DNA of 64,000 bases from Anaeromyces robustus (lineage: Eukaryota; Neocallimastigomycota; Neocallimastigomycetes; Neocallimastigales; Neocallimastigaceae), in contig MCFG01000127.1 in the NCBI GenBank assembly GCA_002104895.1, forward strand, positions 86,001 to 150,000, written 5' to 3'. The position numbers and the translations under genes were made by a program. Below, piece after piece: positions 53,823-64,000 of the stretch. Positions within the stretch are counted from its first letter, which is position 1. Each line of letters opens with the position of its first letter. Below the pieces are notes generated by a model, which saw only the letters and a program-made list of their open reading frames with translations, searched no databases and was not told the DNA's origin.

Positions 53823-53854
<32 letters not shown>

Positions 53855-54100
53855 ATTAATTAAGTTTTCAACAAAACCAATAGGATCTGCAAGAGCTTTT
53901 TCTTTATACTCTTTTAATATTCTAATATCTTTTTCAGCTTGAGCTAATTGAATTTTTAATACTTTAATGGCATCTTCTACTAATAAATAACTAATTTATT
54001 AATTTATTTATACATAATTGTTAAAATATTTTATATATAATGTAAATATAATATTGTTTATTATAGTTATAATAAGTTAATGAGGTAAACATTTAAGAAA

Positions 54101-54133
<33 letters not shown>

Positions 54134-54250
54134 CAAATTTTAATTAGAAAAAAATTAATATTATATTTTATTTATTAATATTCAAAATATTTACTCCTTA
54201 TTTTCATGTAATATATTATATTCTTTTGAGTTTTTTGTTTTTCCTGTCAT
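50592..54250 (-). CDS. ZZZ3-like Myb/SANT and ZZ zinc-finger chromatin protein, at least 13 exons
   Basis: A protein of about 438 residues. Exons: 54250-54195, 53990-53852, 53594-53510, 53349-53261, 53136-53093, (52925), 52748-52713, 52561-52460, 52206-52141, 51944-51892, 51775-51424, 51190-51013, 50830-50750, 50626-50592. Family features in order: coiled coil EDAIKVLKIQLAQAEKDIR; ADPIGFVENL; IPRLQKVISIPNID; Myb/SANT helices EEWTEEEIDYLWNLLEIFP and TRYVKISNQLETKSPKQVEKKV; a Ser-rich disordered middle with TVYMSDEEEDG; ZZ finger CDRC, CKVC, CEDC and HKANHEF; and a short final NYSYLGFSRQL. Human ZZZ3 has the same order and belongs to the ATAC histone acetyltransferase complex, where its ZZ binds the H3 tail. 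That role is inferred here. The join between 53093 and 52748 is one base out of frame unless an extra exon is used. A lone A at 52925, flanked by AG and GTAAAT, would restore it. Confidence 0.82.
52289..52352. repeat. (AAAT)n microsatellite inside a ZZZ3-like intron
   Basis: About 64 bp of AAAT tetramers within the intron between the exons ending at 52460 and starting at 52206. Confidence 0.85.
52976..53076. repeat. (ATT)n microsatellite inside a ZZZ3-like intron
   Basis: About 100 bp of ATT trimers with two AGTATT and one ATC variants near the left end. Lies just upstream, in transcript sense, of the candidate 1-nt exon at 52925. Confidence 0.85.
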
Positions 54251-54986
54251 AATTCTGTAATTAATAATTTTTTTTTATCTTTTTTTATATTGTGCTCTTC
54301 TTATTATGTGTGAATAAGTTTAGAATATCTTTTTTTTTTTTTTTTTCAAATTATTTTATATTATAATAATGATACATAATATACATAATATATATTGAAG
54401 TAATAAAGGTGCTTTTATTACTTATTCTTTTTTAGTATTCTTTTTCTCTTTTGTTCTTCTTATTATTATTTTAATTCTTTAATGTTAAAATCTTTTTTTT
54501 TTTTTCAATGCTTCATTTATTAAAGTTATTAAAAAACTTTTAAAATAACTATATATTAATGCATTTTTTTTTTATTTATTTAATAATATATTTATTGTCC
54601 AAATTTTAATATATTTAAATAATTTAATTAATTATACATTTATCAATATATTACAATATAAATATTAGAAAATTAAAATAAAAAAAAATTATTTCATTAT
54701 TATAAAATATTTTAAAAATTGTAAAATTTTATTTTTTATTTATTTATTCCTTATTTAAACAATAATAAACCATGTTATAAATTTTGAAATTTCAAAATTG
54801 AAATTTCAAAATTAAAAATTAATTATATACTAAATATTATTTTTAATAGTCATTTAATAAAGAAAATTTTCTTAATATATAAAAGTAAATAAAAAATTTT
54901 AAAAAGTAACAATTAATACACAAAATATACATAGTAATAAAATATAAAATTTAAAACGCTTTTAAATTAATAATTAAAAAAAAAAA
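54251..54986. other. Divergent promoter region between the ZZZ3-like and histidine phosphatase genes
   Basis: About 735 bp of A+T shared by two divergent genes. Contains the small palindrome-like AAATTTCAAAATTGAAATTT near 54786-54805. No named element was recognised. Confidence 0.5.
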
Positions 54987-55607
54987 ATGGTTAAAGAAAT
55001 TTGGATAATTCGTCATGGGCAAAGTTTAGCAAATAGTGGTGAAAAAACTTCAATACCTTCAACTATACCCTTATCACCTATTGGTCATCAACAAGCTGAA
55101 AAATTATTAACTCAAGTTATTAATAAACCTGAATTAATTGTTGTTTCACCTTATTTAAGAACTCAACAAACTTCAAAACCTGTATGTAATAAATATAATG
55201 ATACACCTGTAGAAACTTGGCCAATTCAAGAATTTACTTATATTGAACCTTCTCGTTGTTGTAATACAACAACGGAAGAACGACGTCCTCTTGTTTTAGA
55301 ATATTGGAAAAAAAGAGACCCTTATTATCAAGATGGTGAGAATGCTGAATCATTTTTTATGCTTTATGAACGTGTACGTTCTATGTTTAAAAAGTTAAAA
55401 GAATTAGATGAAAATAAATATCATTATATTGTTTTATTTTGTCATGGACAATTTATGAGAGCTACTCAAGTTTATGTTGAAAATCCTAACTTTACCATTG
55501 AAGAAGCCATGAATGCTTATTGTGATAAAACTGAAAAATCTGAAATAAAAAATACTCAAATAGATAAATACTCTATAGATAATAATATTATAAAAAAATT
55601 AAATTGA
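54987..55607 (+). CDS. Histidine phosphatase superfamily (phosphoglycerate-mutase-like) protein
   Basis: Intronless 206-residue protein. It opens MVKEIWIIRHGQS, the RHG signature with the phospho-accepting His10. The other superfamily residues are present: Arg58 in SPYLRTQQTS, the acid Glu82 in QEFTYIEPSR and the second catalytic His153 in VLFCHGQFMRA. The short length and the lack of the long inserts of true phosphoglycerate mutases favour a small-molecule or protein phosphatase of the SixA/CobC/PhoE type. The substrate cannot be told. The last 25 residues are a Lys/Asn/Ile-rich tail with no conservation that I recognise. Bacterial-like architecture and the absence of introns, beside intron-rich neighbours, suggest transfer from bacteria (weak inference, since small intronless native genes also exist). 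Confidence 0.88.
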   Translation: MVKEIWIIRHGQSLANSGEKTSIPSTIPLSPIGHQQAEKLLTQVINKPELIVVSPYLRTQQTSKPVCNKYNDTPVETWPIQEFTYIEPSRCCNTTTEERRPLVLEYWKKRDPYYQDGENAESFFMLYERVRSMFKKLKELDENKYHYIVLFCHGQFMRATQVYVENPNFTIEEAMNAYCDKTEKSEIKNTQIDKYSIDNNIIKKLN

Positions 55608-56154
55608 AAAAAAAAATTATAAGAATATTTATTATAAGAATATTGATAAAATTTATTATAAGAATATTTATTAAAAATAAATAAAATAAAAAAATGAAAA
55701 AATAAAAATAAAATAAAAATTAAAAAATATATAGTTTTTTTTTTTTTAAATATAAATTAATTTTAATTTAAAATGATATGACGTATATTTATTTTATTAT
55801 ATAATATTATATACATAATAAAAAAATTTTTTTTTTCAATCATTGGAATTAATTATTTCTTGTTACTAACTAAACATGAGAAGAAAAGAAAAATGATTTC
55901 TAATAATCATTAATCATGGAACTAATATATATAATATAACAATATAAATATATAAATAAATTAAATTAAATTTGTGGATTAATAAAAAAAAATAATTAAA
56001 AAAAAAAAAAAAATTAATTATAAAAATGGTATTATTATATTTATTTTTTTATTTATCATTTATTATTATTTTAAATTTTATATAATAATAAAAAAAAGTT
56101 ATTTATTTTAAAAAAATTAAAATATGATTGGCTCATTTTAAAAATCTTTCAAAG

Positions 56155-56185
<31 letters not shown>

Positions 56186-56889
56186 TTTTTAATTTTTTTT
56201 TTTTTTTAAGAATTGCACATTAATAACATTTAAAGATTTTTTTATAATAAATAGAATTATATATCTTTATTATTATTATATATTATTTTAATAATAATAA
56301 TAATAGATAAAAAAATAAAATTGCTAATCTTTAAATTGATTATTATTTTTTAAATTAATCATATCTTTTTATTTATTACACTATTTAATAATTTAATAAT
56401 TTATTTATTTATTTATTAATATATTGTCAGTTCTTTTTATATATATTTTTATATTTTTATATAATTATTTATTTATTAAAATAGATTTTTAGTAAAATTC
56501 ATTTTTTTGTTCATCACATTTCAAATCATTATTTAAGGTAAATATATATTAATAAATACAATATAATTATTAAAATAAGATAATTAAAAATAAAAAGTAA
56601 AATATATAAAAAATATTTTAAAAAATATTTAAATTTTAATATATTATTAAATAAAAAATATTAAATCTTTATATCTTATATATTATTAATCATTATTAAC
56701 AATATATTAATCTATTAATATGCATACGTAATGTTAATATCAACTAAATGTCAAAATGAAATTCATTTAAATTAAAATAAAAGATAAATATCATTAAATT
56801 ATAAATCAAAAAAGTATTTAAATAATCATTAAATTATAAATCAAAAAATTAAAATAATTATTTAATTTAGAATTAAAGAATTTATCAAA
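55608..56889. other. AT-rich spacer upstream of UTP10
   Basis: 1.3 kb of A+T with three imperfect ATTTATTATAAGAATATT units at 55623-55670, T runs at 56155-56208 and two copies of an ATCATTAAATTATAAATC segment at about 56789-56842 just before the UTP10 start. No coding sequence was seen. Confidence 0.5.
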
Positions 56890-59800
56890 ATGTCTTCAAT
56901 AGCAGCTCAATTACAAAAAATTAGAAAATCTAAAGGAGTTGAAAAACTTCAAATCAAATATAAAGATTCATATCTTTTTGATAATAAAGTTGCAGCCGAT
57001 TATGATTTAGATACAATTTACTCTATTGGTAAATCAGGTTTAGAATCTTTAAAACAATATGAAAAACGTTTTGCTAACTATGAAAAAACATTATTTTCTT
57101 TAACTATGAAAAATATAAATAGAGCTCAACAAACTAATGCTGAAAATGATAAATTAGATGAAAGTATCAATATGTTTTTAAGACTTCTTTCTCCACACTT
57201 TTTAGATAATGCTGCTGGTAAAGCATTAGAATGGCTTATTCGTAGATATAAAATTAATGTTTATAATATTGACGGTATTATGGAATGTATTTTACCTTAT
57301 CATGAAACTGCACAATTTCTTAATATGGTTTCCATTTTAAAATTAGAAGAAGGTAGTACTTGGTATTTTTTAAAATCTTTAAAAGCTCCATTAGATAGAA
57401 AAACTTTAGTTCAACGTTGTGTTAAAGATCGTGCTGTCATTCAAAAACTTTATAAAATGGTTCATCATTCTATTAGAAATCAAATTAAAAATACTACTCT
57501 TTGGATCACTAATACTTTAGTTTCTATTCAATATTTACAATCATTACCTCAAATTCAAAGTGATATTTTAACATTTATGCTTCCAGTACTTATTGAATGT
57601 GCTAAAACTAAAAAACATCAAGATTTACAACTTTCTGCATACATGATTATTTGTCAAATATGTAATATTTCTAACCTTACTATTAATGCTTTATCAGGTT
57701 TAATGGAAGTTATTGCTAGATATACTACTTCAGATTTAACTAGTCAATCACTTATGACTTTAGTACGTATTTTCCAATCTCAAGAAGTAATTACTACCTT
57801 CCCTAAATCAACTTTTGAATATGTTTCTAAATTTAAACAATTAGAAGAACATTTAGATAAAATTTCTGAAACATATAATACTGAAAAATTTGTTAAACTT
57901 TTCATTAATTGTTTAATTGAAAATTCGAATGAAAAACAACATTTATCTTTTCTTTTCAAAAAAATTGTTTCCACAAATAAAATTATTAATGATAACATTA
58001 CCAAAGAATTTTGTCACACTTTATTAAAACAAGTTCTTACTCTTAATCATAATGGGGAAGAATTATCAGATCATTTTAAAAATATGATTAGTTTTATTCA
58101 AGCTCGTTTCTCCTCCGAACTTCATTCAGCCATTCAATCTATATTTTCTACCTTATCTGAAGAAGATAAAAAAATATTATATGATATGTCCACCATTATT
58201 TTTAAAGGTACCCAATATCAAATGATAAAGGATGATAATACAAGTATTTTCCTTGGTCTTCAAAGTCCAGAAATTTCTATACGTCTTATGGCTTTAGAAA
58301 AATTAATTAAAATTATTAATTCTAAACAAGCTAATAAACCTTTAGAATATATTGAAGAAGTCATTGTTGATACCTTACATAATGATGAAGATGCTATGGT
58401 AAGTAAGGTATTAGAAATTCCAAATTTAACTAAATATGTTGAAAAAAGTAAGTTAAATAAGGCTCTTTCTGCTATCATTTTTTCCACAAAACTTTCTATT
58501 AAAAGTAAAGTTAAAGCTATTTCTCTTTTCACAGAAATTGATAAAAGTATTGAACAATTACTTTTCTCTTTCCTTTTATACACTTTTAAAACTTGTGATT
58601 TAATTGATATTTCACTTACTATTCTTACTTCTAATCCAAGTACTAAATCTTTAGTTCAAGGTGTAAATAAAGTTTTAGGTGAGAAAGCTAAATCTAAAAA
58701 GCAAAAAATTACTAGTCCAGAAATTATTAGTGATATTGTTAATCAAATAGCCAATAATATGATAAAAAATAAAAAAGTATTAGAAGAAAAAGTACCAGAA
58801 TTTATTGAAGCTCTTACCAAAAATGAATCCAAACATCTTTCCATTCTTGTTTTACTTCTTTTAAGTCGTATTATTTATTTATTACAAAATGATCCTTCTA
58901 CTCAATATAAAATTATTTTACAATGTCTTGATGTTATACTTTCCTTTGCTGATGAATGTTGTGATAATAAATTAAATGAAAAATATTTTGTCATCAATGA
59001 AGAAAAGGAAGGTACTATATCTTCTTCTTTAGGTCAAGAAATTTTAAAAGATGAATCCAAAAATTCAAATAAATTATTTGCTTATACTATTTTCTATACT
59101 TTAAATAGTGTTATTACTTATATGGCAAAACGTACTACTGAAAATGAAAATGAAAAGGAAAATGAAAAGGAAACCATTGCTTGGTTAGGTGTTGAAAGTG
59201 ATATGTCAGAAAATGCTAATAAAGCTAAAACTATTCTTACAAAACTTTTCTTATTTTTCTTCTCTGGTAAAATGTATATTAATCATCAAGCTATGATTAC
59301 TAAAATGTTTGATGAACATATTAAGAATGATTCTATCCCATGTGCTTGTTCTTTCTGGATAAAGGGTGATTTCAATATAGTTACTCGTCTTTCTAGTTTA
59401 TTTATGACAGGTTCTTGTATTAATTCTTATTGTAATGTAAAGCCATTAGATTTCCAATTAGTTGTTCCAAATCTTCTTATAACTTTAATGAATAAAAATA
59501 AAGAAATTCGTCAATCTGGACTTCAAAGTTTCAAAGCTATTCAAGATAATTATTCTAAATTAAAAGAAGATCCAAAAGCTTGGAAGGTAATGACACCAGA
59601 AAAAATCTTTAAATATGATATTTTCTATGGTGGTAGTTCCTCACATCTTCAATATTTAGAATCTGAAGATATTTCTGAATTTGTTGATGATGTTTTAAAA
59701 CATCAAAATGAATTTATTGCAGATGTTAATTATATCGAAGATTTCATTACAGATCGTCTTCAAAAGAATGATAAAGATAATCGTAGTAAGGCTAAAGCTA

Positions 59801-62800
59801 AAAATTCTTTATTAGAATTTTTATTAACAAATATTTTAGTTGTTAATTCCGTTTATGCTAAAGTTAAACTTTTACAACTTTTAAAGAATATTGATTCTTC
59901 TAATAAAATAAAAATACTTTATCCATTATTAGAATCTACTTTAAAAGAATTAAAGAATTATTCTGGTGAAATTAAAACTCGTGAAATTGAAAATAAATTA
60001 ACTCTTGTTAAATTATTAGTTAATTGTTTCACTATTGAAACTTTAGAAAAACAAAAATATCTTAAACTTTTTATTAATCTTTTCTCTTATGATATTTCAT
60101 CTGAAAAGAATGCCTTTGAAAGTGATGTTATTCCATTAATTGCCTTAAATATTCTTACCCCAGAATTTTATGATGCTTTGACAACCTCTAAACAACAAAT
60201 TCTCTTTAGTCAAATGATTTATTTAATTGTTAATGGTGAACATAATCTTATTCTTAAGACAAAGGAAGTGATTAAAACTATTAAGATTCAAGCTGAACAT
60301 GTTATTAATGAATTAACTTCAGCTAATTCTATGGAAACAGAACAACAACAACAACGTGCTAAAAAGAGTAAAAAGGATAATAATCAAAATATGAACCGTT
60401 TAAATTATATTACTGCTATTTTAGAATTATTAAATAGTAAGGCTAAAATTGTTAATGCTCAACTTTTAATTCCAGTACTTTTTAATCTTTTATCTATTCT
60501 TAATACTTCTGAAATGTCCTATGCTGCTGGTACTTTAGAATATTTAAAACAATTAACACTTGATGCTTTATTAGAAGATATTCGTGATGCCAAAGCAAAG
60601 AATATTGTTATTAATGAATCTTCTATTCGTATTGAAATTATTGTTAATTGTATTCGTGTTACCGATAATCCTCAAACCCATAATTATGCTTTACTTTTAA
60701 TGGCTGAAATCGCTTCTATTTATCCAGATCGTGTCCTTCTTAATATTATGCCAGTTTTCACTTTTATGGGTGCTAATATTTTACGTCAAGATGATAATTT
60801 CAGTTTCCATGTTATTAAACAAACTTTAGAAACTATTATCCCACCATTAGTTGAAAAGAATGCTGCTTCAGCTACTACAAAGGAAGAATTAGATGTACAA
60901 ATGAAATCTGTTATTGGTGTTTTCATTGATGCTCTCATACATATTCCAAAACATCGTCGTTTAAGATTATTTGAAATTTTAGTTTCCACATTAGGTGTTG
61001 AAAACTTCCTGGATACTATTATAATATTATTATTAGAAAAGCATGTTATTTTCAGAAATAGTGGTGGTGCTATGGGTAAAACTAAAATGGAAAATAATGA
61101 ATTAGAAAATATTCCAGAATTTTGTATTTCTTTAGCAAATTGTTTTGATGCTGTTAGTCAAATAAAGACTGTACTTAATATTTTAAAATTCACTTTACAA
61201 TTACCAAATGAAAAAATAGTTATCGATGAAGAAGAAGAAGAAGATGCCACAACCAAGGAAAAAGTTGAAAATTCATTAATTAATGTTACAAAGATTTCAA
61301 GTAAAATGATTCGTCAATTTAAAATGGAAGCTATTCATTTTGTTGGTAAATTATTATCTAGTGAATCCTTCCTTGGAGCGGTTGCTATGCTTTCTAATGA
61401 AAATGAAGATTATGAAAGTATACTTGAACCAACTATTTTAGCTATTGTAGAAGTTTTAATTAAATTAATTAATAACCTTAGTGCCTACAATGCAAAGATT
61501 ACAGCTACTAAATTCTGGAAGATTTTATTAAAGACTTCTTATAGTGTATTAGATAAAGTCAATAATTTACTTTCCTTACATTCAATTCTTAATGTTATTC
61601 TTGATTTATTAAAGAATGAAAATCCATTAATTCGTCGTAAAGCAGCTGTACTTCTTAATGATAAGATTTTAAGTGATAATGATAAACATGATTATACTGA
61701 AGAAGAAATGAACTTCTTTGTACCAACTATTGAAGAATTAGGTCATCTTTTAATGACTGAAAATGATAAAACAGAAGATGGTGCTATTAATAAACAAACT
61801 ATTCTTTTATGTATTACAACCCTAACTCAAGTCTTTTCTAAACGTGAACCAAAACTCTTTATGTCTATCCTTAATAATGTTATTAATCATTGTATTACCT
61901 CTGATAATCTTCAAGTATGTGCTTCAAGTATTGTTTGTATTACCAGTGTTTGTCGTGAATTAGGTCCAAGATTAGTACCATTCCTTCCAAAATTCATGCC
62001 AATTCTTTTAGAAAAATTAGAAGGTACATTAAAGGAAGAAGAGGAAGAAGAGGAAGAAGAAGAAGGAGAAAGAGGAGGTAATTCTTCAAAGATTATTTTC
62101 CAATTAAGTGCTATTTCTTCTCTTGAAATTATTGTACAATCTATTCCACAATTTATTAGTTCCTATTTAAAGACTATACTTACTTGTGCTTTACATCCAT
62201 CCCTTAGAATGGAAGATAATGAAATGATGAAACAAATTATGGAAAAGGATAATAATTTAATTGAATCTATTGGTATTCATATTCCAGCTAGAGTTATGGT
62301 AAATAATTTAATTCCAATGCTTAATCAATGTAAAGAATATGGACGTATATCATTAGAAGCTCTTTTCCAAATGACAGAAATTATGATTGTTAATATTAAA
62401 CGTGAAGAACTTTCATCTCTTCAAAAAGCTATATTTAAATTCTTCCAACATGCTTTCGAAATACGTGAAACGGTTAATAAGGATATGATGGAAGAAGATA
62501 TTGAAATGGTAGAAGAAGTCATGATTGATACATTTATGAAACTTGTGATGAGAATGAATGAATCTATGTTTAAACCAGTTTATGTTAAGATATTAGAATG
62601 GTCAACTTCCGAATTTTTAGAAAAACAAGGATTATCCTTTGATGTTATTGAAGGACGTTCCCTTATTCTTTATAAGATTATTGTAAAGATGTTTGATAAT
62701 TTAAAATCTTTATTTGTTCATTATTTCGGTAATCTTATGGATTTCACTATAGAAAAATTAGAAATATTTGCTCAAACTGAAAATGAAGATTTTGGAAGTA

Positions 62801-63180
62801 CATGGAAATATGTTATTTTAGCATTATCAAGATGTTTCCTTTATGATAATGAAGGTTTTATGAATATTGAAAAGTTTGATCGTCTTTATAAACCATTAGT
62901 CAATCAAATGTTAATTAAACATGAAGATATAGAAGAATATCGTGAAGCTATGAATAATTATTTAGTACCATGTCTTGGAGAACTTGCTGTCAATGTTAAG
63001 AATGAAGATATGTGGAAATCCTTAAATAAACAAGTAATGATGCAATCTCGTGATGAAAATCCAGAAGTACGTATTATATCCTTAAAGGTATTAGAAGAAT
63101 TCTATAAGAGATTAGGAGAAGAATTCTTAATTCTTTTACCAGAAACTGTTCCATTCTTAGCTGAATTAATGGAAGGTAAG

Positions 63181-63220
<40 letters not shown>

Positions 63221-63456
63221 TTTTTTTTTATTATTTTATTTTTTTATTATTTTATTTTATTTATATATATTATTTTTATTAAATATTATATATTACATTT
63301 TATTATATAAATATAACATTTACTAAACAAAATTATATATATTTTTTTAAATTAACTTTTATAGATGATAATGAAGAAGTTGAAAAATTAACTCAAAAGG
63401 TTCTTAACCAAATTCAACAATATTTAGGTGAAGATATTAGTAAATACTTCCAATAA
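56890..63456 (+). CDS. UTP10: U3 snoRNP component UTP10/HEATR1, two exons
   Basis: A 2125-residue HEAT-repeat protein. Exon 1 is 56890-63175 and exon 2 is 63365-63456, joined GT-AG in phase. Role in the family: part of the t-UTP (UtpA) subcomplex of the small-subunit processome, needed for rDNA transcription and early 18S rRNA processing in the nucleolus. The N-terminus is diagnostic: SSIAAQLQKIRKSKG, LFDNKVAADYDLDTIYSIG, GLESLKQYEKRF, LSPHFLDNAAGKALEWLIRR and LPYHET. The body is helical repeats. Poly-Glu insert at about 1716-1730. The C-terminal BP28CT-type region spans about 1790-1960, and the end reads LLPETVPFLAELMEG, then DDNEEVEKLTQKVLNQIQ and YLGEDISKYFQ. The frame appears to run on past 63175 as poly-Lys, but that is the intron: GTAAG followed by an A run. 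Confidence 0.96.
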
Positions 63457-63702
63457 ATATAATATATATTATGATTAATATATATAATATTTAAAGGAGA
63501 AGTAATAAAAAAAAAAATTAATAAGAAAAGAAAACAGAAAAAAATCTATTATGTACTAGATGGATTATTATTTTATTATTCAATATTTAGAAACCTTTTT
63601 TTTATTTTTATCATAATTATTTATTATTTAAATTATTTAATAAAATATAAATTATTTAATAAAATATAAAATATTTAAAAAAATATTTAATATAAAAAAT
63701 AA

Positions 63703-63738
<36 letters not shown>

Positions 63739-64000
63739 ATGAGTTAAAGCAAAGTCTATAATATTATAATACAAATAATTAAATTATATTCATTATAAAA
63801 ACTACTATTTAATATATATCATTAATATATATTTTTCTTCTTTAATTCTACATTTCTTATTATTCATAAAAGTTCATCATTTTTTTAACATTCAAAAATT
63901 AATATTTTTATATTAAATTATTCATTAATAATTTCAAAAACTTTAACATATTAAGAAAAAAATATATATATATCTTATTAATTAGATATATGTGGCGCAT
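63457..64000. other. AT-rich 3' flank of UTP10
   Basis: Only A+T with a T run at 63704-63734. The last bases (GTGGCGCAT) are less AT-biased and may be the edge of the next gene, but nothing can be called. Confidence 0.4.

Noticed and set aside
63176-63282. Poly-Lys/Phe C-terminal extension of UTP10
   Set aside because: A GT donor at 63176 and an AG acceptor at 63364 join in phase to a conserved C-terminal exon, so this is intron read-through.

Overview
The window reads as nuclear DNA of a zoosporic fungus, most likely an anaerobic gut fungus (Neocallimastigomycota). This is inferred from composition and gene content, not from a database match. Intergenic DNA is almost pure A+T, with long homopolymers and (TTTA)n or (ATT)n arrays. 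Genes are clearly less AT-rich, use the standard code, and are split by short AT-only GT-AG introns. The gene set is fungal or opisthokont housekeeping (UTP10, MET2, POLE3, ZZZ3-like, ANKRD13) plus the ciliary GTPase ARL6. ARL6 is expected in fungi that still make flagellated zoospores. Two intronless genes of bacterial look (a 2256-residue polyketide synthase and a histidine phosphatase) and one phage/bacterial-type adenine-methyltransferase-like gene suggest acquired genes.

Layout: ARL6 (834-2101, -), POLE3/DPB4 (3677-5181, -) and an M50B-like membrane protease (6196-7905, +) form the first cluster. At 9482-10002 lies a tRNA-derived SINE with A and B boxes, a 25-nt poly(A) tail and a 12-bp target-site duplication, inserted into an ATT-rich stretch. 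Just after it, at 10551-10686, two inverted-repeat pairs are interleaved in the order A-B-A'-B'. An 8.2-kb gene-free desert follows. Then come ANKRD13-like (18915-20984, +), a Rho-family GTPase with three degenerate nucleotide-binding motifs (23664-25151, -), MET2 (28308-30899, +), the Dam-like methyltransferase gene (31986-34517, -) and the PKS (37124-43894, -). A second desert of 6.7 kb precedes a ZZZ3-like chromatin protein with at least 13 exons (50592-54250, -), a histidine phosphatase (54987-55607, +) and UTP10 (56890-63456, +).

The genes are mostly independent housekeeping units. No biosynthetic gene cluster surrounds the PKS. The items most worth a second look are the pseudo-Rho GTPase, the intron-bearing prokaryotic-type methyltransferase with HPPN in place of the usual NPPY motif, the interleaved inverted repeats, the SINE, and a candidate 1-nt exon in the ZZZ3-like gene. 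Exon coordinates were assembled by eye from splice-site phase and family alignment from memory. Totals were checked to be divisible by three.
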